Assembly (NCBI RefSeq): GCF_024710845.1
Contig: NZ_JANJTZ010000054.1
Coordinates: 1 to 64,000 of the forward strand
From: Mesorhizobium sp.
GTDB lineage: Bacteria > Pseudomonadota > Alphaproteobacteria > Rhizobiales > Rhizobiaceae
DNA length: 64,000 bases
Reading direction: 5' to 3'
Shown here: piece after piece, positions 1-8,628 of the stretch
How the letters are laid out: each line of letters opens with the position of its first letter
Numbering within the stretch: position 1 is the stretch's first letter
Made by a program: the position numbers and the translations under genes
Notes under the pieces: model-generated
Told to the model about the DNA's origin: nothing
Seen by the model: the letters and a program-made list of their open reading frames with translations, nothing else
Database searches by the model: none

Positions 1-639
1 CATCACGTCCTCCGGATGCGCGCCGATGCCGCCCAGGATGCCGAACACCGACTGGACGAAGAAGGGCGGCTTGACCAGTCCGCGCTCGACGAAATGCGCA
101 AGCGTATAGAGATGGCCGATGTCGTAGCACTCGATCTCGAAGCGGGTGCCGTTCTCGGCGCAGGTGGTCAGGATCTTCTCGATGTCGGCAAAGGTGTTCT
201 TGAACACCCGGTCGCGCGAGCCTTCGAGATAGGGCCGCTCCCAGTCGTGCCTGAACTCCCTGAACCGCTCCAGCATCGGGTAGAGGCCGAAGTTCATCGA
301 GCCCATGTTGAGCGAGGCGACCTCCGGCTTGAAATGCGCCACCGGCTTCAGCCGCTCGTCGATGGTCATGGTCGAGGCGCCGCCCGTGGTGATGTTCACC
401 ACGCAGTCGGAGCGCTGCTTGATCACCTTGAGGAACGGCTCGAAGGCCTCCAGAGACTGGTCGGGCAATCCATTCACCGGATTGCGCGCATGGAGATGCA
501 CGATCGCCGCCCCCGCCTCCGCCGCCCCGATCGCCGCATCCGCGATCTCCTGCCCCGTCACCGGCAGATGCGGCGACATCGACGGCGTGTGGATCGATCC
601 CGTCACCGCACAGGTGATGATCACTTTGCGACTGGCCAT
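1..639 (-). CDS. BKACE family beta-keto acid cleavage enzyme (DUF849), partial at window edge
   Basis: The complement of 1-639 is one open frame of 213 codons from an ATG at 639, running off the left edge. The N-terminus reads MASRKVIITCAVTGSIHTPS and is followed by the HLHARNP motif (around residues 55-61), whose two histidines bind the divalent metal in BKACE enzymes. These enzymes condense a beta-keto acid with acetyl-CoA and split the product into acetoacetate and a new acyl-CoA. The family is usually 270-310 residues, so roughly a quarter is missing. The gene starts 26 bp after the DUF6282 gene and is the last visible gene of the TRAP/aldolase unit, so it probably acts on a keto acid from the imported compound. 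The family call is firm; the substrate is unknown. Confidence 0.88.
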   Translation of the reverse strand, partial: MASRKVIITCAVTGSIHTPSMSPHLPVTGQEIADAAIGAAEAGAAIVHLHARNPVNGLPDQSLEAFEPFLKVIKQRSDCVVNITTGGASTMTIDERLKPVAHFKPEVASLNMGSMNFGLYPMLERFREFRHDWERPYLEGSRDRVFKNTFADIEKILTTCAENGTRFEIECYDIGHLYTLAHFVERGLVKPPFFVQSVFGILGGIGAHPEDVM

Positions 640-665
640 GGGCAGGCGTCCTTGCTCTTCGCGTA

Positions 666-1610
666 TCAGGCTGCCTCGGCCAGCAGGCCGGCGGCATTGG
701 TCGAGATGATCTTGGTGATGTCGGACTTCGGCACCTGATGGTCGAGCAGGTCGGACACGATCATCCGATAGCCGTCGACCGGCTTCGGCGCCTGGGTAAG
801 ACCGAGGTCGGAGCCAAGGACGGTGCGGTCGACGCCGGCGACCTCCATCATGTGGATCAAGTCCTCGGTCTCGTGCTGCTTGGCGCGGCCGGGAATGAAC
901 ATGCAGATCGAGTGCTCCATGTAGGCGCCGAGCGCGACGAGGCCGCGGATGTCTTCGTCGGAGCAGCCGATGATGTAGCTCGGATGGTTGACGAGCATCT
1001 TCTTCACCCCGCGCTTCCTTGCCTCCTCGAAGAGGATGAAGAGTTCCGACACGTGCAGATGCCCGCCCGCCAGGATAATGTTGGCTTCCGCGATCAGGTC
1101 GCAGATCTGCTTGGCCTCGTCGGTCAGCTTGCCGTTGGCATCGAGCACGGTCAGCGGGATCGGTGGCAGCATTGGCTTCGCCGTCTTCGGGAAGGATTTC
1201 GCAGCATAGGCTTCGATATGGTTCTTGGCCGCGAAGGTCGGGAACCAGACGATCTTGCCGCCGAGCTTGATGGCGTGGTCGACCGCGTGGGGATTGATCC
1301 CGCCCGAGGCATTGTTGAGAGCGACACCCGAATAGAGCTCGATCGGCGCGTCCGGGTAGATGTCCTTCAGCACGGCGCAATGCGGCATGCCGACGTAGTA
1401 GTGGTCCTTGTAGAGCAGCGCCTTGAACCCGGCGTCGAGGGCCATCTGGAACGCTTCCGTATGTCCGAGGATGCGCGGCATGGCGGCCGGCCCGGAATGG
1501 CAGTGCAGATCGACCGCGCCGACCAGAAGCTCGGCCACCTCGTCCGCGCGCTTCGGCTCCATTTCCGGAAGCGGCACGATCAGCGGATAGTTCGTGGTTA
1601 CGTCGGCCAT
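666..1610 (-). CDS. DUF6282 family metal-dependent hydrolase-like protein
   Basis: A 314-residue protein with an amidohydrolase-like TIM-barrel look. VDLHCHSGPAAMPR near residue 33 supplies an H-x-H metal pair. Further candidate ligands are the His in KDHYY (about 70), GGHLHVSEL (about 182) and VNHPSYIIG (about 207), and an Asp in VLGSDLGLTQAP (about 265). This resembles the DUF6282 group, whose reaction is not established. It lies between the HpaI-type aldolase (26 bp upstream) and the BKACE gene (26 bp downstream) in a leftward unit. A hydrolytic or lactonase-like step in the same pathway is inferred from position only. The ATG at 1610 follows a purine-rich GGAG-type site. Confidence 0.8.
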   Translation of the reverse strand: MADVTTNYPLIVPLPEMEPKRADEVAELLVGAVDLHCHSGPAAMPRILGHTEAFQMALDAGFKALLYKDHYYVGMPHCAVLKDIYPDAPIELYSGVALNNASGGINPHAVDHAIKLGGKIVWFPTFAAKNHIEAYAAKSFPKTAKPMLPPIPLTVLDANGKLTDEAKQICDLIAEANIILAGGHLHVSELFILFEEARKRGVKKMLVNHPSYIIGCSDEDIRGLVALGAYMEHSICMFIPGRAKQHETEDLIHMMEVAGVDRTVLGSDLGLTQAPKPVDGYRMIVSDLLDHQVPKSDITKIISTNAAGLLAEAA

Positions 1611-1636
1611 TGTTCGTCTCCTTGCTTGAATCGCGG

Positions 1637-2428
1637 TCAGGCGCTCTTGGCGCCCACCGCGGAAATATCGGCATAGGCCTTCAGCGCGGCCTGGCGCATG
1701 AAGCCCTGGTCGGACGCGACGATGAACGTCGTTGCGCCCATTGCGTGGAAGCGGCGCGCGTCCTCGGCATTCGCGACCATCATCGCCACCGGCTTGCCCG
1801 CCTTCTTCGCCGCGGCGATGATCGTCTCGCAGGCGGCCATGATCTCGGGCGCGTCCATCGCCGGCGCGCCGAGCGCCACGGTAAGGTCGCCGCGACCGAT
1901 GAAGACGCCGTCCAGCCCCTCGGTCGCAACGATCGCATCGATCTCGTCCAGCGCCTCCGGGTCCTCGATCATGGCGATAAAAGTCACAGTCTGGTCCTGC
2001 GCGTCGACATGCGGCCAGACACCGACCGCGCCGAACTGGCCGGCACGCGTGGTATTGGAAAAGCCCCGTCGCCCGCCGCGGAAGCGGCAGGCGCGCGCGA
2101 TCTCGGCGGCCTTGGCGGCGGAACTGACATGCGGCACCAGCACGCCGGTCGCACCGTCGTCCAGCACGGCGAGGATCTTCGCCGCGCTCGGCTCGGCCAC
2201 GCGGACGATGCCGGCAGTGCCGGACGCACGGGCGGCCAGAAGCGCGTGGTCGATCGTCACCCGGTCCCAGGGCGCGTGCTCCTCATCGATCACGACGAAT
2301 TCGAAGCCGGCCTGGCCGAGGATCTCGACCGGATGGCTCGACGGCGTCTTGACGAAGGTGCCGACCAGCGTCTCGCCGGCGATGAAACGCTGGCGGAAGC
2401 TGCGGGGGGCTGTCGTCTCTTGAGGCAT
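1637..2428 (-). CDS. HpcH/HpaI family aldolase (2-keto-3-deoxy acid type)
   Basis: A 263-residue class II, metal-dependent pyruvate aldolase of the HpcH/HpaI family, cytoplasmic, expected to cleave or form a 2-keto-3-deoxy or 4-hydroxy-2-keto acid. The motif FVVIDEEHAPWDR (about residues 46-58) carries the Glu/His pair typical of the family. GVLVPHVSSAAKA follows, and MIEDPEALDEID (about 148-159) supplies a metal-binding Glu. GVFIGRGDLTVALG replaces the common GPADLS loop, so substrate preference may differ from classical HpaI. Length is normal. It is 30 bp downstream of dctM in the TRAP operon, which points to the imported carboxylate or its product as substrate. Confidence 0.88.
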   Translation of the reverse strand: MPQETTAPRSFRQRFIAGETLVGTFVKTPSSHPVEILGQAGFEFVVIDEEHAPWDRVTIDHALLAARASGTAGIVRVAEPSAAKILAVLDDGATGVLVPHVSSAAKAAEIARACRFRGGRRGFSNTTRAGQFGAVGVWPHVDAQDQTVTFIAMIEDPEALDEIDAIVATEGLDGVFIGRGDLTVALGAPAMDAPEIMAACETIIAAAKKAGKPVAMMVANAEDARRFHAMGATTFIVASDQGFMRQAALKAYADISAVGAKSA

Positions 2429-2458
2429 GAGCTCGGGACTCCGACGGAACGGGTGGAC

Positions 2459-3739
2459 TCAGTTGACCGGAAGCATTGCGTGCGGCAGCAGCAGCGTGAC
2501 GGCCGGGATCGCGGCAACGAGGATCAGCACGAGGAGACATATGGCAAGGAGCGGCGCGGCCTCCTTCGAGACCGCCGCCAACGACTGACCGGAAGCCGCG
2601 CAGACGATGAATAGGAGGATGCCGACCGGAGGCGTCGCCATGCCGATCACGACGTTGAGCACGACCATCGTGCCAAACTGCACCGGGTCCATGCCGATGA
2701 TCTTCAGGAACTGTATCAGGATCGGCATGGTCAGGATCAGGATCGAGATCGGTTCCAGGAACATGCCGAGGACCAGCAGCACCAGGTTCAGCATGATCAG
2801 CACGACGACCGGATTGTCGCTGATCGTCAGCACCGCCTGCGCGATGGTTGTCGGCACCTGTTCCAGCGTGAAGACGAAGGCGACAATATTCGCCATCGCC
2901 GTGATGAACAGGATCGACGAACTGACGATCGTCGTCGCGATCATAGCCTCCCAGACGCGGGCGAAGGTCAGGTCGCGATAGGCGAATCCAACCCCGAGCG
3001 CGTAGATCACGGCCACAGCCGCGGCTTCCGTCGGCGTGAAGATACCCGCCTTGATGCCGACAACGATGATGAGCGGGAGTATGAGCGCCGGCAGGGTGCG
3101 GACGGTCGCCGCACGCCGCGCGTCCCAGCTCATTTTCGGCGTGACGGGAAATCCGTCCCGCCGTGCGCGCCACGAGGCGTAAGCGAGAAGGCCGATCGCA
3201 AGCAGCAGCCCTGGTCCCACGCCCGCGAGGAACAGCTGCCCGATGGAGGTCCCCGAGAGAACCCCGTAGACGATCATCGTGATGGACGGCGGAATGATCG
3301 GCCCCATGATCGAGCTGACGCCGACGAGCGCGGCGGCGTAGGCAGGCGGGATTCCCTGCTTCTGCATGGCCGGGATCAGGATCGAACCGAGCGCCGACGC
3401 CTCGGCGGTGGCGCTGCCCGAGATGCCGGCGAAGAAGCCGGACGAGATCACCGTCACCGACGACATGCCGCCGCGGCGGTGGCCGACCATGGCGCGGGCG
3501 AAGGTGACGATGCGGTCGGTGATGCCGCCGACATTCATCAGCATGCCGGCGAGCAGGAAGAGCGGGATGGTGAGCAGGATGAACTGGTCGACGCCGGCCA
3601 TCATGCGCTGCGGCAGGGCGAGGATCACAGCGCCGTTGCCCGACAGGTAGAGATAGATCATGCCGCCGACGCCGAGCGCCAACGAGATCGGCACGCCGGT
3701 GGCGAGGAAGACGATGAAGGATCCGAAGAACGCACCCAT
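2459..3739 (-). CDS. dctM: TRAP transporter large permease (DctM)
   Basis: A 426-residue inner-membrane protein, about 12 hydrophobic segments, matching TRAP large permeases that move a carboxylate delivered by DctP using the Na+ gradient. Diagnostic stretches are FLATGVPISLALGVGGM near the N-terminus, GLLLAIGLLAYASWRA in the middle, and GMATPPVGILLFIVCAASG near the C-terminus. The start is 3 bp after the stop of the small permease, so the two are translated together. Part of the leftward dctP-dctQ-dctM-aldolase-DUF6282-BKACE unit. Substrate not determinable from sequence. Confidence 0.95.
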   Translation of the reverse strand: MGAFFGSFIVFLATGVPISLALGVGGMIYLYLSGNGAVILALPQRMMAGVDQFILLTIPLFLLAGMLMNVGGITDRIVTFARAMVGHRRGGMSSVTVISSGFFAGISGSATAEASALGSILIPAMQKQGIPPAYAAALVGVSSIMGPIIPPSITMIVYGVLSGTSIGQLFLAGVGPGLLLAIGLLAYASWRARRDGFPVTPKMSWDARRAATVRTLPALILPLIIVVGIKAGIFTPTEAAAVAVIYALGVGFAYRDLTFARVWEAMIATTIVSSSILFITAMANIVAFVFTLEQVPTTIAQAVLTISDNPVVVLIMLNLVLLVLGMFLEPISILILTMPILIQFLKIIGMDPVQFGTMVVLNVVIGMATPPVGILLFIVCAASGQSLAAVSKEAAPLLAICLLVLILVAAIPAVTLLLPHAMLPVN

Positions 3740-3742
3740 GGC

Positions 3743-4315
3743 TCAGGCCTCTGCCTCGGTCGGCGCCGGCCTGGCCGGCGCTCCGGGCAGTTCGCGCCAG
3801 TCGACGACCAGCGACGCGATGATGTGCAAGGCGAGCAGCGCGGAACCGATCGCGACAGAGACGTAGACCCAGAAGATGGACAGGCCGACGCCGTGGCCGA
3901 TCAGCGACATGAAGATGAAGTCGACCGCCGGGACGATCTGGTGGCCGAAACGGGTCGAATAGTCGAAGCCGTTGACCATCATCAGCCAGAGAAACGCGAG
4001 AACCGGGATGGACACGAGCACCTTGAGCGCCAGCCGCCACCGCGGCGTCAGCATCAGGGGAACGATGTCGACGGCGACCAGCTCGCCGCGCGTGTAGGCG
4101 AGGCCGATGAACAGGAAGGTCTGCCAGATCAGGATGTAGCGGCAGAGTTCCTCGGCCCAGATCAGCGACGCGCCGAAGACGTAGCGGGCGATGACTTGCG
4201 CGGTCATGATCGCGACGATCGTCAGCATGGTCGCGCCCGCAAGGAACCGCAGGATCGACAGATACCAGGCCACCGGCGCCCAGAGGGGCCGGTCAGCCGC
4301 GTCCGGATGATGCAT
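3743..4315 (-). CDS. dctQ: TRAP transporter small permease (DctQ)
   Basis: A 190-residue protein beginning MHHPDAADRPLW. The open frame extends upstream, but that part reads through the dctP end and is not convincing. It has four hydrophobic segments, including FLAGATMLTIVAIMTAQVIA and the RYVFGASLIWAEELCRYI stretch typical of DctQ subunits. It forms the membrane unit with DctM. Separated from dctP by 73 bp containing a GC hairpin that may limit expression of the permeases relative to the binding protein. Confidence 0.9.
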   Translation of the reverse strand: MHHPDAADRPLWAPVAWYLSILRFLAGATMLTIVAIMTAQVIARYVFGASLIWAEELCRYILIWQTFLFIGLAYTRGELVAVDIVPLMLTPRWRLALKVLVSIPVLAFLWLMMVNGFDYSTRFGHQIVPAVDFIFMSLIGHGVGLSIFWVYVSVAIGSALLALHIIASLVVDWRELPGAPARPAPTEAEA

Positions 4316-4350
4316 CGTTCTGCTCTTTGTCTCGTGTCGAACCGCTGGGA

Positions 4351-4378
4351 GGCGGCGGACGGTTTCCCGGCCGCCGCC
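4351..4378 (-). promoter_or_regulatory. Post-dctP GC hairpin (8-bp arms, no U-tract)
   Basis: GGCGGCGG at 4351-4358 is the exact reverse complement of CCGCCGCC at 4371-4378, with a 12-nt loop. It lies 10 nt past the dctP stop and before dctQ. No T-run follows on the transcribed strand, so it is better read as an mRNA-stabilising or partially attenuating stem than a full terminator. Confidence 0.55.
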
Positions 4379-4388
4379 CGACTCCGCG

Positions 4389-5387
4389 TCAGGCCATGCC
4401 GCGCGCCGCCGCCACGAATTCGGCGATGAGAGGATCCTTGGCGCTCCAGGTCTCGACGATCGGAGCGACCTTTGCCTGCATCTCGGCAAGGTCTTCGAGC
4501 TCGAATATCTGCACGCCCTTCGCCTTCAGCTCGTCGCGGCCGGTCAGATCCTGGTTCTTGGTATAGGCCAGAGTAGGAGCGACAGAGACGCGGCCGGCTT
4601 CGCGCACTGCCTGCTGCAGCTCCGCCGGCAGTCCGTCGAACACCGCCTTGTTCATGGCGATGACGTTGTGCCACGGGTAGTGGCCGGTCAACGTGAAGTT
4701 CTTGCCGACCTCCCAGAGATTTTCGCCCAACATCGACGAGACGTTGATTTCGACCGCGTCGATCACCTTGGTTTCGAGGGCGCCGTAGACCTCGCCGTAA
4801 GGCATGCCGACCGGCGAGACGCCCACGCCTTCCCAGATCGCCTTGTGCAGCGGCACGGGCAGTATGCGCGTCTTGAGACCGGCGAAGTCGGGCACGGTCT
4901 TGACGACCTTGGTCGCCGACAGGAAATGGCGCTGGCCGATATCGGTCGTCTGCAGTCCGACGAGGCCCGCAGGTGCAAGGTCGTCGAGCACTTTCTGTCC
5001 GATCTCGCTCATCGCCACCTTGGTGAAGTGGTCGTAGTCCTTGATCAGGAAGGGGAGCTGGTAGGCGTCGAGCGCCTGCCGCCCCGTGACGAGCGGAAAC
5101 AGCACGCCGGAACAGCCGCACAACTCGTTGGTGCCGGCCATCGCCGACTCGAGGTTCTGCTTGTCCTCGCCAAGCTGGCGGTTCGGGAAAATCGTGATGT
5201 CGATCGCACCGGGCACGAGTGCTTCGAGTGCCTTCTTGAACTCGACGGCGGCAATGTGACCCGGATGGATCTCATTGGCCGCATGCGCGAGCCGCATCTT
5301 GATCGGTGCGGCGCGTGAGACATGCGGCATTGCAAGTGTGGCGGCCATCGCGCCTGACGACACGATGAGTTGGCGGCGAGTCAGCAT
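4389..5387 (-). CDS. dctP: TRAP transporter substrate-binding protein (DctP)
   Basis: A 332-residue periplasmic solute receptor. The N-terminus has a TRRQLIV twin-arginine-like start, a hydrophobic core and a probable cleavage after SRA (about residue 26). DctP features follow: MRLAHAANEIHPGHIAAVEF, the GEDKQNLESAMAGTNELC segment (about 75), and GLKTRILPVPLHKAIWEGVG with the conserved Arg that usually salt-bridges a carboxylate (about 152-171). First gene of the leftward unit, divergent from the cupin gene across about 200 bp with candidate IclR sites. A carboxylate ligand is likely from family knowledge; its identity is unknown. Confidence 0.93.
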   Translation of the reverse strand: MLTRRQLIVSSGAMAATLAMPHVSRAAPIKMRLAHAANEIHPGHIAAVEFKKALEALVPGAIDITIFPNRQLGEDKQNLESAMAGTNELCGCSGVLFPLVTGRQALDAYQLPFLIKDYDHFTKVAMSEIGQKVLDDLAPAGLVGLQTTDIGQRHFLSATKVVKTVPDFAGLKTRILPVPLHKAIWEGVGVSPVGMPYGEVYGALETKVIDAVEINVSSMLGENLWEVGKNFTLTGHYPWHNVIAMNKAVFDGLPAELQQAVREAGRVSVAPTLAYTKNQDLTGRDELKAKGVQIFELEDLAEMQAKVAPIVETWSAKDPLIAEFVAAARGMA

Positions 5388-5411
5388 GAACGTTTCCTCC
5401 GTTTCGCTATG

Positions 5412-5426
5412 CAGAACGCTGTTCCG
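5412..5426. promoter_or_regulatory. Candidate IclR-family operator near dctP
   Basis: The 15-bp sequence CAGAACGCTGTTCCG is a near-perfect inverted repeat (CAGAAC, 3-bp spacer, GTTCyG) just upstream of the dctP start. It shares its half-site with a second palindrome in front of the cupin gene. Size and position fit operators of IclR regulators, one of which is encoded at 6626-7405. Binding is inferred. Confidence 0.5.
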
Positions 5427-5548
5427 ATAGATAGTTCATTGATCGCATCAGGCTGTCAAGCCGTCCGCGCAAATTTTGCTGCGGACGTGTCTGTGCCGGT
5501 TGGGCTTGACAAGCACTCGACATCTGGTGATCTAATTTCGCATCATGT

Positions 5549-5565
5549 GTTCTGTAATGCAGAAC
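5549..5565. promoter_or_regulatory. Candidate IclR-family operator near the cupin gene
   Basis: GTTCTG-TAATG-CAGAAC is a perfect 6-bp inverted repeat with a 5-bp spacer, 21 bp before the cupin ATG at 5587. The same half-site occurs at 5412-5417 by dctP, so one regulator could control both divergent units. Confidence 0.55.
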
Positions 5566-5586
5566 GACTGGTTGGGAGAGAGAACG

Positions 5587-6501
5587 ATGTACGATCCGAG
5601 TGATCCGCGCTCGCGCATGGCCGCTTCGGCGCCCGCTTCGAAACCTGCCGGGGCGCTGGCATTTGCCGGGGCGGACTACGGCCTGTTCTACGAGATCGGG
5701 CCGCAGATCGTTGCCGATGGCGCAAGGACCTGGCTGACGCGCGGCCAGAATTTCCTCGTCGGTCAAAGCGAAGTCGAACCTGGCGGATCACTTTCGCGTC
5801 CGGACCAGCCGGACGAATACGTACTTCTGCTCCCCGACCGGGACACGCCGGCGGTGGTCGAAGCCAACGGCGAGCGGGTGCAGGTCGACGGATACTCGCT
5901 GGTGATCGTTCCGCCGGGCCAAAGCCGCATCACGCTGCCCAAGGGCGGCCGGGCAACGCGCATTTTCTCGACGCGTTCCGAAGATCTCAACTCGGTATGC
6001 TCGAACGCGGACTCCTATGCCGCACCTCATCCGAATGTCGCCCTGCTCGAGCCGTGGCCCGATCCCGTAGGCGGCTTCCGCATCCGCGCCTACAGTCTCG
6101 ACGTGCCCCCGACGCCCGGTCGCTTCGGCCGCATTTTCCGCTGCACCACGCTGATGGTGAACTACCTCGACCCCCAGATGGGGCCGCGCGACATCACCAA
6201 GCTGTCGCCGCACCACCACGATGATTTCGAGCAGGGCTCGCTCGCCCTGGACGGCGCTTTCACCCATCATCTGCGCTGGCCGTGGACGACGAACCTCAAT
6301 GTGTGGCGCGACGACGAACATGCGCTGGTGCGCGCGCCATCGCTGACCGTCATTCCCCCGCCGGCCATCCACACGTCGCGGGGCATGGAGAGCGGCCTCA
6401 ACCAGTTGGTCGACATCTTCTCGCCGCCGCGCACAGACTTCTCGAAGCAGGGCTGGGTCCTCAACGCGGACGAATATCCGATGCCCGCCTCGCTTGGCTG
6501 A
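5587..6501 (+). CDS. Cupin-domain protein, probable auxiliary enzyme or sensor of the TRAP/BKACE locus
   Basis: A 304-residue protein starting MYDPSDPRSR at 5587, preceded by a good GGGAGAGA site; an upstream in-frame ATG at 5545 lacks one. Two cupin-like halves are visible. The first has RPDQPDEYVLLLPDR and VIVPPGQSRI. The second has the metal-binding-like SPHHHDDFEQGSLALDG (about 208-224) and a matching late His in PPPAIHTSRG (about 258-267). Bicupins include isomerases, dioxygenases and decarboxylases, so the reaction cannot be named. It is divergent from dctP and 124 bp before the iclR gene, so a role in the same pathway is likely. Confidence 0.72.
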   Translation: MYDPSDPRSRMAASAPASKPAGALAFAGADYGLFYEIGPQIVADGARTWLTRGQNFLVGQSEVEPGGSLSRPDQPDEYVLLLPDRDTPAVVEANGERVQVDGYSLVIVPPGQSRITLPKGGRATRIFSTRSEDLNSVCSNADSYAAPHPNVALLEPWPDPVGGFRIRAYSLDVPPTPGRFGRIFRCTTLMVNYLDPQMGPRDITKLSPHHHDDFEQGSLALDGAFTHHLRWPWTTNLNVWRDDEHALVRAPSLTVIPPPAIHTSRGMESGLNQLVDIFSPPRTDFSKQGWVLNADEYPMPASLG

Positions 6502-6625
6502 AGCCATGCGCCGCCCCTCTCCTCGCAGCAGGCTTGCCGAAGTCGAGAATGAAGGTAAGTCTGCGATCACGCCGGCAGTCGCCGATGGTCGGAGGGGTGA
6601 TGCATTTTCGGGAAAGAACGCGGCG

Positions 6626-7405
6626 ATGAGCGCCGCACCGCACGGTGGATCGATCCAGGCCGTCGAGTTCGCGCTCGAGATCCTGGAATACGTGGCCCGC
6701 TGCCAGACCTCGGTCGGCGTGTCGGAGATGGCGCGCGCTTTCGACACCACCAAGAGTCGCATCCACCGGCATCTCCAGACGCTGGTGTCGGCCGGCTACC
6801 TGATCCGCAACGAGGATACCGAGCGCTACTCGATCAGCGCGCGGCTTATGGCGCTGGGACAGGCTGTCAGCGAGAGCTTCGAACTGGCCACCGCAGCGCG
6901 CGAGATTGCCCGCGAATTGCGCGACCTCACCGGCCATGCGGTTGCCATCAGCCAGCCGGAGCAGGACGGCAACCGCATCCTCCTCATCGTGCCGAGCCGG
7001 TCGAACATCGAGATCCACGTCAAGCCAGGTTCACTTCTCGCCTTCAATTCGAGCGCCCAGGGCAAGATTTCGCTTGCCTTCGGCGATGCGTTGCTTCTGC
7101 CGCGTGTCCTGTCGGAGCCGATGGAGATGCGCACGCCCTTCACCATCACCGATCCCGAGCGGCTGCGGCTCGAGGTGGAGGCGGCGCGCCGTCAGAGGTG
7201 GGCCGTCGGTCCCAACGAATCGATGATCGGGCTTAACGCGCTGGCGGCTCCCATCTTCGACGCACTCGGCAACTATGTCGGAGCGATCGCGCTGACCGAT
7301 TCGGTCCAGTACATCCCCGAGACGCCGACGACCGATCAAGTGCGCCACCTTCTGTCCGCCGCCGCCAAGATCTCTGCCAATCTGGGCTACCGCGCCGGAA
7401 AGTGA
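6626..7405 (+). CDS. IclR family transcriptional regulator
   Basis: A 259-residue regulator from MSAAPHGGSI. An N-terminal winged helix-turn-helix (VGVSEMARAFDTTKSRIHRH, about residues 33-52) is followed by the IclR effector domain, including the NSSAQGKISLAFG stretch and the late ALTDSVQYIP segment. I chose ATG 6626 because GGAAAG lies about 9 nt upstream and this gives the usual family length; a TTG at 6494 would overlap the cupin gene. It probably controls the divergent TRAP and cupin units through the palindromes at 5412-5426 and 5549-5565, responding to a pathway carboxylate. Confidence 0.92.
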   Translation: MSAAPHGGSIQAVEFALEILEYVARCQTSVGVSEMARAFDTTKSRIHRHLQTLVSAGYLIRNEDTERYSISARLMALGQAVSESFELATAAREIARELRDLTGHAVAISQPEQDGNRILLIVPSRSNIEIHVKPGSLLAFNSSAQGKISLAFGDALLLPRVLSEPMEMRTPFTITDPERLRLEVEAARRQRWAVGPNESMIGLNALAAPIFDALGNYVGAIALTDSVQYIPETPTTDQVRHLLSAAAKISANLGYRAGK

Positions 7406-7415
7406 TCTTGGCGCG

Positions 7416-8552
7416 TCAGGTCACCCGCTCGCCGCGGCGCCAGACCGAACGCACGGTCGGAATGCCGTGATGCTGACGGACGCGGACGAGGTCGGCGCGC
7501 TTGCCCGGCGCGATCTCGCCGCGATCGTCGAGTCCGACAGTACGCGCCGGCGTCGAGGTGACGAGCGCGACCGCGTCGGGCAGCGAGATGCCCCCCTCGC
7601 CGTCGGCCAGCAGAAACGCCGCATGGACCAGCGACGACGGGATGTAATCCGACGAGAGAACGTCGAGGATGCCCGCATCGGCAAGGTCGCGCGCCGCGAT
7701 ATTGCCCGAATGCGAGCCGCCGCGCACGATGTTGGGCGCGCCCATCAGCACGCTCATGCCGGCCTCATGCGACGCCCGCGCGGCCTCCAGCGATGTCGGG
7801 AATTCGGCCAGCCGGACGCCGTCGGTGATCGCCTCGTCGACATGGGCCAGCGTCGCGTCGTCATGGCTGGCGAGTGTCACGCCCACGTCCCGGCAGTGCT
7901 CCGCGATCGCCTTGCGGTGAAGGCTCGAAAAGCGGGCCGACTGCTCCTTGCGGCTCGCGACATAGCGTTCGAAGGCCTCGTCGGACATGCCGCGCTTGGT
8001 CTTGTAGTAGAGCGTGTACTGCTCCATCGTCTGAAATTGCCGCTGGCCGGGCGCGTGGTCCATCAACGAGGCAAGCCGCACGTTGCGGTCGTCTCTGAAC
8101 CGTTCCAGTGCATCGAGCACGTCGGGCGACGAGACCTCGCAGCGCAGGTGCAGCAGATGTTCCGCGCGCAGCCTGCCGTGGCCTTGCGCGGTCTCGATTG
8201 CATCGGCGAGCAGCCGCATCTCGTGCGGATCGAAGCCACCATCCTCGTCCGAGCCCATCCGCAGGCAGTCGAACACCGTGGTGATGCCGGAGGCGGCGAT
8301 CTGCGCGTCATGTGCCTGGACCGCCGCGATCGCATTCCACCGCACGCCGGGACGGGGAGAATAGTGGCCTTCGAGATGGTCGGTATGCAGCTCGACCAGC
8401 CCCGGGATCAGATAGTCGCCATCGAGATCATCGCCGACCGTGCTGGAGGGCGACACGTCCGCGATAAACCCGTCGCGGATCAGCACCGCCCCGGTCTTCA
8501 CCTCGTCGCGCAGGACGATGGTGGCGTTGCGGAGCACGGCTTCCTGCGGCAT
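7416..8552 (-). CDS. phnM: PhnM, alpha-D-ribose 1-methylphosphonate 5-triphosphate diphosphatase
   Basis: A 378-residue amidohydrolase-fold enzyme that removes pyrophosphate from ribosyl alkylphosphonate triphosphate, making the PhnJ substrate. Seen: LVELHTDHLEGHYSPRPGV (metal His, about residues 51-69), ASLMDHAPGQRQF (about 153), LASHDDATLAHVDEA and LSSDYIPSSLVHAAFLLADG (metal Asp). Length equals E. coli PhnM. Separated from phnE2 by 116 bp with its own Pho-box-like site, so it may be a separate transcript. It ends 10 bp from the convergent iclR gene. No phnN or phnP follows it. Confidence 0.96.
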   Translation of the reverse strand: MPQEAVLRNATIVLRDEVKTGAVLIRDGFIADVSPSSTVGDDLDGDYLIPGLVELHTDHLEGHYSPRPGVRWNAIAAVQAHDAQIAASGITTVFDCLRMGSDEDGGFDPHEMRLLADAIETAQGHGRLRAEHLLHLRCEVSSPDVLDALERFRDDRNVRLASLMDHAPGQRQFQTMEQYTLYYKTKRGMSDEAFERYVASRKEQSARFSSLHRKAIAEHCRDVGVTLASHDDATLAHVDEAITDGVRLAEFPTSLEAARASHEAGMSVLMGAPNIVRGGSHSGNIAARDLADAGILDVLSSDYIPSSLVHAAFLLADGEGGISLPDAVALVTSTPARTVGLDDRGEIAPGKRADLVRVRQHHGIPTVRSVWRRGERVT

Positions 8553-8628
8553 GCGTACGACTTTCCATTGGCGAGCGGCCCGCCGGTTTCGAGATCACGG
8601 GCTTGGATTGGTCGCTTAGGAGATTTGC

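Noticed and set aside
6494..6625. Upstream TTG start for the IclR gene
   Set aside because: It would add 44 residues unlike the family and overlap the cupin gene; ATG 6626 has the better ribosome site.
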